A stretch of 7,615 nt of DNA from an uncultured bacterium. Lineage in GTDB: Bacteria; Acidobacteriota; UBA890. The stretch is taken from the NCBI GenBank assembly GCA_937922775.1, contig CALAKE010000508.1:1-7615 (forward strand), in the 5' to 3' direction. Below the pieces are notes generated by a model. The model searched no databases and had not been told where the DNA came from. It was given only the letters and a program-made list of their open reading frames with translations. This document shows, piece by piece, positions 1 through 7,615 of the stretch (positions are counted from its first letter, which is position 1; every line of letters begins with the position of its first letter). Both the position numbers and the translations under genes were made by a program.

Positions 1-1141
1 CCGCGCCGAGCAAATCGAGGAAGCCGAAATCTCCAGCATGGAGAGGGACCTCGGCGACGAGATTCGGATTATTCGCAAGGGGCTGCGAAGGCAGGTCCTG
101 GCAGAGGCGGAGGGTAAACAGCTCGCCGCCGCGATCAGCGACCCCGACACCGGCGAACAGATCGTCGACAAGGGCCTACCTATCACCGACGAGATGTTGG
201 CGGAGCTGCCGGCGCCGGCATATGGCCAGATCCGGCTCGCCAAGAGCAACAAGAAATCCGAGAGCGCGATCCAGACCATGGTCTCGCGCACGGAAGACCG
301 TATCCGTGTCCTGCGCTCAATCGTTGAAGAGCGCAAGGAAGCACGTCGTGTCGGTGACGAGTTGCCTCCGGGCGTCATCAAGATGGTGAAGGTCTACGTG
401 GCGATGAAGCGTAAGCTCTCGGCCGGCGACAAGATGGCGGGGCGCCATGGAAACAAGGGTGTCATTGCCGAGATCATGCCCGAAGAGGACATGCCGTACC
501 TGCCGGATGGCACTCCGGTCGAAATCGTTCTCGATCCACTGGGTGTGCCGTCGCGAATGAACGTCGGACAGGTCCTCGAGACACATCTTGGATGGGCTGC
601 CCGTGCGCTGGGCCTGCATTTCTCGACGCCGGTGTTCGATGGAGCAACCGAAGACGAGATCAAGGAGCAGCTCGTTGCGGCTGATCTTCCGCCGAGTGGT
701 AAGGCAGTTTTGAAGGACGGCATGACGGGCGAGCAGTTCGACCAGGAGGTCACCGTCGGCTACCTGTACATGTTGAAGCTATCGCATCTTGTGGATGACA
801 AGATCCACGCGCGCTCCATTGGCCCGTATTCGCTGATTACCCAGCAGCCGCTGGGCGGTAAGGCACAGTTCGGTGGTCAGCGCTTCGGCGAAATGGAGGT
901 CTGGGCGCTAGAGGCCTACGGCGCCGCGCACACTCTGCAGGAGCTACTCACGGTCAAGAGCGATGACGTATACGGCCGTGCGAAGATTTTCGAGTCGATC
1001 GTAAAAGGTGAGGGGGATATCGAGCCCGGACTCCCGGAGTCCTTCAACGTTTTGATGAAGGAGCTCCAGGGTCTAGCCCTCGACGTAGAGCTGCACCGGC
1101 GACGGCAGCCAGCCGACGTTGAGGTAGAGGCAGCGATCTGA
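1..1141 (+). CDS. rpoB: DNA-directed RNA polymerase subunit beta, C-terminal part (5'-truncated)
   Basis: This is the last 379 codons of the beta subunit; the reading frame is open from base 2, so the start lies upstream of the window. Beta forms one jaw of the RNA polymerase cleft and part of the active centre. The conserved block GDKMAGRHGNKG (425-460) contains the two lysines that match E. coli K1065 and K1073. The histidine at 806-808 (DDKIHARS) matches E. coli H1237. The final block, GGKAQFGGQRFGEMEVWALE and what follows (about 854-970), is the highly conserved C-terminal region that docks onto beta'. The protein ends in a short variable tail (HRRRQPADVEVEAAI). Between LETHLGWAARALG and TPVFDG the linker is only a few residues, where E. 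coli beta has about 60 more. The stop is TGA at 1139-1141 and rpoC follows after 52 bases, as in a standard rpoBC operon. Identity is certain; only the lineage is open. Confidence 0.98.
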   Translation, partial: RAEQIEEAEISSMERDLGDEIRIIRKGLRRQVLAEAEGKQLAAAISDPDTGEQIVDKGLPITDEMLAELPAPAYGQIRLAKSNKKSESAIQTMVSRTEDRIRVLRSIVEERKEARRVGDELPPGVIKMVKVYVAMKRKLSAGDKMAGRHGNKGVIAEIMPEEDMPYLPDGTPVEIVLDPLGVPSRMNVGQVLETHLGWAARALGLHFSTPVFDGATEDEIKEQLVAADLPPSGKAVLKDGMTGEQFDQEVTVGYLYMLKLSHLVDDKIHARSIGPYSLITQQPLGGKAQFGGQRFGEMEVWALEAYGAAHTLQELLTVKSDDVYGRAKIFESIVKGEGDIEPGLPESFNVLMKELQGLALDVELHRRRQPADVEVEAAI

Positions 1142-1159
1142 ACTCCAAGCTTGAGCAGG

Positions 1160-1181
1160 CTGAACCGTTAAGTCGGTTCGG
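1160..1181 (+). promoter_or_regulatory. Hairpin in the rpoB-rpoC gap, touching the rpoC ribosome binding site
   Basis: GAACCG (1162-1167) and CGGTTC (1174-1179) form a perfect 6-bp inverted repeat with a 6-base loop (TTAAGT). The stem can grow to 8 bp by a U-G pair (1161/1180) and a C-G pair (1160/1181). The last two paired bases are the first Gs of the G-rich Shine-Dalgarno stretch at 1180-1187. No T-tract follows, so it is not an intrinsic terminator. A role in tuning rpoC translation or in mRNA processing is inference. Confidence 0.45.
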
Positions 1182-1187
1182 GAGAGG
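1181..1187 (+). promoter_or_regulatory. rpoC ribosome binding site (decides between two TTG starts)
   Basis: GGAGAGG at 1181-1187 is the only strong Shine-Dalgarno in the gap. It abuts a TTG at 1188 and lies six bases upstream of a second in-frame TTG at 1194. The normal spacing favours 1194. That choice also gives an N-terminus (M-R-S-A-L-G-Y-F-E) that lines up with the usual beta' start (E. coli M-K-D-L-L-K-F-L-K) with no overhang. Confidence 0.7.
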
Positions 1188-1193
1188 TTGCCC

Positions 1194-5417
<4,224 letters not shown>

Positions 5418-5435
5418 CGGCGATTTCAAGGCTCT

Positions 5436-5462
5436 CGGGCAGTTGACTCGCGGGCTTTGACT
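5436..5462 (+). repeat. Imperfect direct repeat at the str promoter
   Basis: CGGGCAGTTGACT (5436-5448) is followed by CGGGCTTTGACT (5451-5462), so the TTGACT hexamer occurs twice, 14 bases apart. Only the first copy is correctly placed as a -35 element for the -10 at 5465. The second copy runs into the extended -10. It could be a short duplication or a binding site for a regulator; the sequence alone does not say. Confidence 0.4.
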
Positions 5463-5470
5463 GGTATACT
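5443..5470 (+). promoter_or_regulatory. sigma70-type promoter of the rpsL-rpsG-fusA (str) operon
   Basis: A -35 element TTGACT (5443-5448) is separated by 16 bases from a -10 element TATACT (5465-5470). The -10 is preceded by TGG, giving the extended form TGGTATACT. Each hexamer differs from the consensus at one position. Transcription would begin near 5475-5479, leaving a leader of about 150 bases before rpsL. The site is just after rpoC and upstream of the ribosomal protein genes, where an independent str promoter is expected. This is the most convincing promoter I found in the window. Confidence 0.75.
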
Positions 5471-5485
5471 CAGTGCTTGCTGTTT

Positions 5486-5580
5486 CAGGGGGGGGTCGTG
5501 TGTCGCGATCCCCTTGTTTCACCCCTGCCTCCAGGCATTCCTTCTAGATCCTTCGTTCCTCTCAAATAGGGGGAGCAGGG
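5486..5580 (+). promoter_or_regulatory. Structured str leader with two competing folds
   Basis: The leader holds a run of eight Gs (5488-5495). An inner hairpin pairs GGGGTCGTG (5492-5500) with CGCGATCCCC (5504-5513), with one bulged T and a UGU loop. It is followed directly by TTGTTT (5514-5519), which makes it resemble a weak intrinsic terminator. CAGGGG (5486-5491) also pairs perfectly with CCCCTG (5522-5527), enclosing the inner hairpin. The same segment can instead pair downstream: CCCTGCCTCC (5523-5532) with GGAGCAGGG (5572-5580), nine pairs and one bulge. The two long-range pairings exclude each other. This arrangement suits an attenuator or leader regulation of ribosomal protein synthesis, but that function is inferred from base pairing read by eye. 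Confidence 0.45.
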
Positions 5581-5615
5581 ACTTCTAGTGCGCCTAGGCA
5601 GAAAACTAAATAGTC

Positions 5616-5619
5616 GGAG
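5616..5619 (+). promoter_or_regulatory. rpsL ribosome binding site (supports the TTG start)
   Basis: GGAG at 5616-5619 lies seven bases before TTG 5627. From that codon the protein reads M-P-T-I-N-Q-L, the usual S12 N-terminus. A competing in-frame GTG at 5588 also has a purine-rich stretch upstream (AGGGA, 5577-5581), but it would add 13 residues not found in ordinary S12. Confidence 0.65.
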
Positions 5620-5626
5620 TAGAGAC

Positions 5627-6001
5627 TTGCCGACGATCAACCAGTTGGTGCGGAAGGGACGGAAGCAGGCAGCTTCCAAGACGTCCAGCCCGGCACTTCA
5701 GCGATCACCGCAGAAGCGGGGAGTGTGCACTCGCGTGTACACGTCGACCCCGAAGAAGCCGAATTCGGCGCTCCGGAAGGTTGCACGTGTCCGATTGACG
5801 AATGGGATCGAGGTTACGACCTATATCCCGGGAATCGGCCACAACCTACAGGAGCACTCGATCGTGCTGATTCGAGGCGGCCGCGTGAAGGACCTGCCCG
5901 GAGTTCGATATCACGTGATTCGGGGAACTCTCGATAGCGCTGGCGTTGACGGAAGAAAACAAGGTCGCTCGAAATACGGGGCTAAGAAGCCCAAGCAGTA
6001 G
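5627..6001 (+). CDS. rpsL: 30S ribosomal protein S12
   Basis: This is the ribosomal protein S12, which sits at the decoding centre of the 30S subunit and contributes to tRNA selection accuracy. From TTG 5627 it is 124 residues, the usual bacterial length (E. coli S12 is also 124). The conserved blocks are TPKKPNSALRKV (41-52), GHNLQEHS (71-78) and GGRVKDLPGVRYH (84-96). K43 and K88, the positions where streptomycin resistance changes typically occur (K42 and K87 in mature numbering), are both lysine, so the wild-type sensitive residues are present. D89, the aspartate that is beta-methylthiolated in E. coli, is also present. The basic C-terminus SKYGAKKPKQ is typical. Codon use is less GC-biased than in the neighbours (third-position GC about 69% by hand count) with several CGA and GGA codons. 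It is the first gene after the str promoter and is followed by rpsG after 121 bases. Confidence 0.96.
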   Translation: MPTINQLVRKGRKQAASKTSSPALQRSPQKRGVCTRVYTSTPKKPNSALRKVARVRLTNGIEVTTYIPGIGHNLQEHSIVLIRGGRVKDLPGVRYHVIRGTLDSAGVDGRKQGRSKYGAKKPKQ

Positions 6002-6012
6002 ACCCCCCGCCT

Positions 6013-6105
6013 CTGCCGGCATTCGCTGGCAGCTCCCAGATTTCCTCCACCGAGGTTGGACATTTTGACGCGTGGCCCTCGGGCTATCGCCTTGGACTAC
6101 CAGGC
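6013..6105 (+). promoter_or_regulatory. Structured rpsL-rpsG intercistronic region, candidate S7 feedback site
   Basis: The 121-base gap contains several hairpins. CTGCCGGC (6013-6020) pairs with GCTGGCAG (6025-6032): eight pairs with one G-U and an ATTC loop. TCCA (6046-6049) can pair with TGGA (6057-6060). GCCTTGG (6089-6095) pairs with CCAGGC (6100-6105) with one bulged T and an ACTA loop, ending one base before the rpsG Shine-Dalgarno. In E. coli, S7 binds the rpsL-rpsG intercistronic mRNA and represses the operon. The position and structure fit the same job here, but homology of the fold was not tested. No good T-tract follows the first hairpin, so a terminator is less likely. Confidence 0.4.
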
Positions 6106-6113
6106 AAGAGGAG
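6106..6113 (+). promoter_or_regulatory. rpsG ribosome binding site
   Basis: AAGAGGAG at 6106-6113 contains the Shine-Dalgarno core AGGAG, nine bases before ATG 6123. It supports this ATG over the in-frame GTG at 6072. Confidence 0.75.
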
Positions 6114-6122
6114 CGTGCGGGA

Positions 6123-6596
6123 ATGCCCCGCAAAGATGTAAAGATCGAACCACGCCAAGTGATTCCTGATTCCGTCTTCAACAGCCGGTTGGTGTCGAAG
6201 TTCATCAACCAGATGATGAAGGACGGCAAGAAGAGCATTGCTCAGGGCATCTTCTACCGTGCGATGGAGACCGTGGAGAAGAAGTCCGAAGATGAGCCGC
6301 TCAAGGTTTTCAAGAAGGCCGTCGACAACGTTCGGCCCTCTGTAGAAGTGAAGTCGCGCCGTGTTGGCGGCTCGACCTACCAGGTTCCCATCGAGGTCTA
6401 TCCGCGTAGGAGGACCTCGTTGGCAATTCGCTGGCTGGTCGACTCTGCCCGTAGTCGCGGCGAAAAGACAATGGCCGCGAAGCTCGCTGGAGAATTGTTG
6501 GATGCCAGCAGCGGGCGCGGCAACGCAGTGCGGAAGAAAGAAGACACCCATAGGATGGCGGAGGCCAACAAGGCCTTCGCGCACTACCGCTGGTAG
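6123..6596 (+). CDS. rpsG: 30S ribosomal protein S7
   Basis: This is ribosomal protein S7, which binds the 3' major domain of 16S rRNA, nucleates assembly of the 30S head and contacts E-site tRNA. From ATG 6123 it is 157 residues, the usual length of the common S7 form (about 156). The N-terminus is M-P-R-K. The family motifs are FINQMMKDGKKSIAQ (27-41) and RVGGSTYQVPIEVYPRRR (80-97), followed by TSLAIRWLV. The C-terminal HRMAEANKAFAHYRW is the usual helix and basic end. An in-frame GTG at 6072 would add 17 residues that do not look like S7. The gene ends in two adjacent in-frame stops, TAG TGA (6594-6599). fusA starts 22 bases later, so the two are very probably translated from one message. 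In E. coli, S7 is the autoregulator of this operon. Confidence 0.97.
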   Translation: MPRKDVKIEPRQVIPDSVFNSRLVSKFINQMMKDGKKSIAQGIFYRAMETVEKKSEDEPLKVFKKAVDNVRPSVEVKSRRVGGSTYQVPIEVYPRRRTSLAIRWLVDSARSRGEKTMAAKLAGELLDASSGRGNAVRKKEDTHRMAEANKAFAHYRW

Positions 6597-6605
6597 TGAG
6601 CAGTT

Positions 6606-6610
6606 AGGAG
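6606..6610 (+). promoter_or_regulatory. fusA ribosome binding site (supports the GTG start)
   Basis: AGGAG at 6606-6610 is eight bases before GTG 6619. From that GTG the protein begins M-A-R-Q-V-P-L-G-K-I-R-N-I-G-I, a standard EF-G N-terminus. Confidence 0.75.
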
Positions 6611-6618
6611 AGAGTCTC

Positions 6619-7615
6619 GTGGCTCGGCAGGTACCCCTCGGTAAAATTCGCAATATCGGCATCATGGCCCACATCGATGCCGGTAAGACGACGACTACCG
6701 AGCGCATCCTCTACTACACCGGCATCACCCACAAGTTGGGTGAGGTGCACGAGGGGACCGCCGAGATGGACTGGATGGTGCAGGAGCAGGAGCGCGGTAT
6801 CACCATTACCGCCGCGGCCACGACCTGTTCCTGGAACGACCACCGCATCAACATCATCGACACCCCGGGACACGTCGACTTCACCGCCGAGGTCGAGCGT
6901 TCGCTGCGGGTGTTGGACGGCGCCGTTGCGGTCTTCGACGCCGTAGCCGGAGTCGAGCCGCAGTCCGAGACGGTCTGGCGCCAGGCTGACCGCTACCGCG
7001 TACCGCGCATCGCGTTCGTCAACAAGATGGACCGGGTGGGCGCGGATTTCGACCGTTGTGTAGCGATGATGCGCTCGCGGCTGGGCGCCTCGCCGGTCGT
7101 GCTGCAGCTGCCCTGGGGTGCCGAGGGCGACTTCCAGGGAGTCATCGACCTGGTGGAGCTCAGGGGCATCCTCTACGCCGACGAGTCGTTGGGCGCCGAG
7201 TACGAGGAGGTAGACATTCCCGACCACCTGCTCGAGCGCGCCCACAAAATGCGCGAAGAGATGTTCGAGGCGGTGGCCGAGACCGACGATGCGCTGCTCG
7301 AGAAGTACCTGTCCGGCGAAGAGGTGACGACGCAGGAGATTCGTCAGGCGCTGCGCCGCGCGACGATTGCCAACAAGTTGCAGCCCGTGATGTGTGGCAG
7401 CGCCTTCCGCAACAAGGGTGTGCAGCCGCTGCTCGACGGGGTGATCGCATTGCTGCCCTCGCCGTTGGACATCCCGCCGGTCGAAGGCACGGACCCGGAT
7501 ACCGAGTTGCCTGCCGAGCGTCCGGCGGAGGACGATGCGCCGTTCTCGGCCCTGGTGTTCAAGATCATGACCGATCCGTTTGTCGGTCAGCTGGCCTATT
7601 TCCGCGTCTACTCCG
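6619..7615 (+). CDS. fusA: Elongation factor G, N-terminal part (3'-truncated by window end)
   Basis: This encodes the translational GTPase that drives tRNA-mRNA translocation after peptide bond formation and, with ribosome recycling factor, helps split ribosomes. The first 332 residues of an expected roughly 690-700 are present and the frame is still open at the window end. GTPase motifs: G1 AHIDAGKTT (17-25), G2 threonine T62 in RGITI, G3 DTPGH (81-85), G4 NKMD (135-138) and G5 GSA (260-262). The G' subdomain occupies about 155-255. Domain II begins near 307 with FSALVFKIMTDPFVGQLAYF. The HRINIID region lacks the short insertion seen in E. coli EF-G. Third-position GC is higher than in the upstream genes (88 of 100 codons counted at 6661-6960). 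It follows rpsG by 22 bases in the conserved str order; tuf is the likely next gene outside the window. Organisms can carry several EF-G paralogues, but this position indicates the main housekeeping copy. Confidence 0.97.
   Translation, partial: MARQVPLGKIRNIGIMAHIDAGKTTTTERILYYTGITHKLGEVHEGTAEMDWMVQEQERGITITAAATTCSWNDHRINIIDTPGHVDFTAEVERSLRVLDGAVAVFDAVAGVEPQSETVWRQADRYRVPRIAFVNKMDRVGADFDRCVAMMRSRLGASPVVLQLPWGAEGDFQGVIDLVELRGILYADESLGAEYEEVDIPDHLLERAHKMREEMFEAVAETDDALLEKYLSGEEVTTQEIRQALRRATIANKLQPVMCGSAFRNKGVQPLLDGVIALLPSPLDIPPVEGTDPDTELPAERPAEDDAPFSALVFKIMTDPFVGQLAYFRVYS

Noticed and set aside
6065..6090. Possible promoter TTGACG ... TATCGC before rpsG
   Set aside because: The spacer is only 14 bases and the -10 is poor; the region is better explained as intercistronic mRNA structure.
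6072..6122. GTG 6072 as the rpsG start (17 extra residues)
   Set aside because: No Shine-Dalgarno is properly placed before it, the added residues do not match S7, and ATG 6123 has AGGAG nine bases upstream and gives the usual length.
6604..7245. A 213-codon open frame on the minus strand over fusA
   Set aside because: It is opposite the conserved GTPase domain of EF-G, which accounts for all the coding signal here.

Overview
This window is a housekeeping transcription/translation locus: the 3' end of rpoB, complete rpoC, rpsL and rpsG, and the 5' part of fusA, all on the + strand. It is the widely conserved bacterial junction of the rpoBC block with the 'str' block (S12, S7, EF-G, usually followed by EF-Tu). 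I see no mobile element, CRISPR array, tRNA, rRNA, defence gene or unknown protein-coding gene. I found no undescribed protein system. What deserves a second look is non-coding: RNA structure in the gaps, the str promoter and leader, and start-codon choice.

Organism: a moderately GC-rich bacterium. RpoC carries the large SI3 insertion in the trigger loop, as in Proteobacteria and many other Gram-negative lineages, and has the same length as E. coli RpoC. RpoB, however, lacks a segment of about 60 residues that E. coli beta has before its last conserved block, and there it resembles the short Bacillus form. The mix fits a 'deltaproteobacteria-like' or neighbouring lineage (Desulfobacterota, Myxococcota, Binatota, Methylomirabilota or Acidobacteriota type), but I cannot name a genus. 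Three of the four visible starts are non-ATG (TTG for rpoC and rpsL, GTG for fusA).

Layout: 1-1141, end of rpoB (beta subunit); 1142-1193, short gap with a hairpin touching the rpoC ribosome binding site; 1194-5417, rpoC (beta' subunit); 5418-5626, gap with a strong sigma70-type promoter (5443-5470) and a structured leader that can fold in two mutually exclusive ways, one of them terminator-like; 5627-6001, rpsL (S12); 6002-6122, gap with several hairpins, where E. coli has its S7 translational feedback site; 6123-6596, rpsG (S7); 6619-7615, fusA (EF-G), cut by the window end inside domain II.

How it works together: rpoB and rpoC supply the two large RNA polymerase subunits whose joint active site is visible here. 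rpsL and rpsG encode two 30S proteins, S12 at the decoding centre and S7 nucleating the 30S head, and fusA encodes the translocase that works on that ribosome. The promoter after rpoC lets the str genes be transcribed independently of rpoBC, while the absence of a convincing terminator after rpoC leaves read-through possible.
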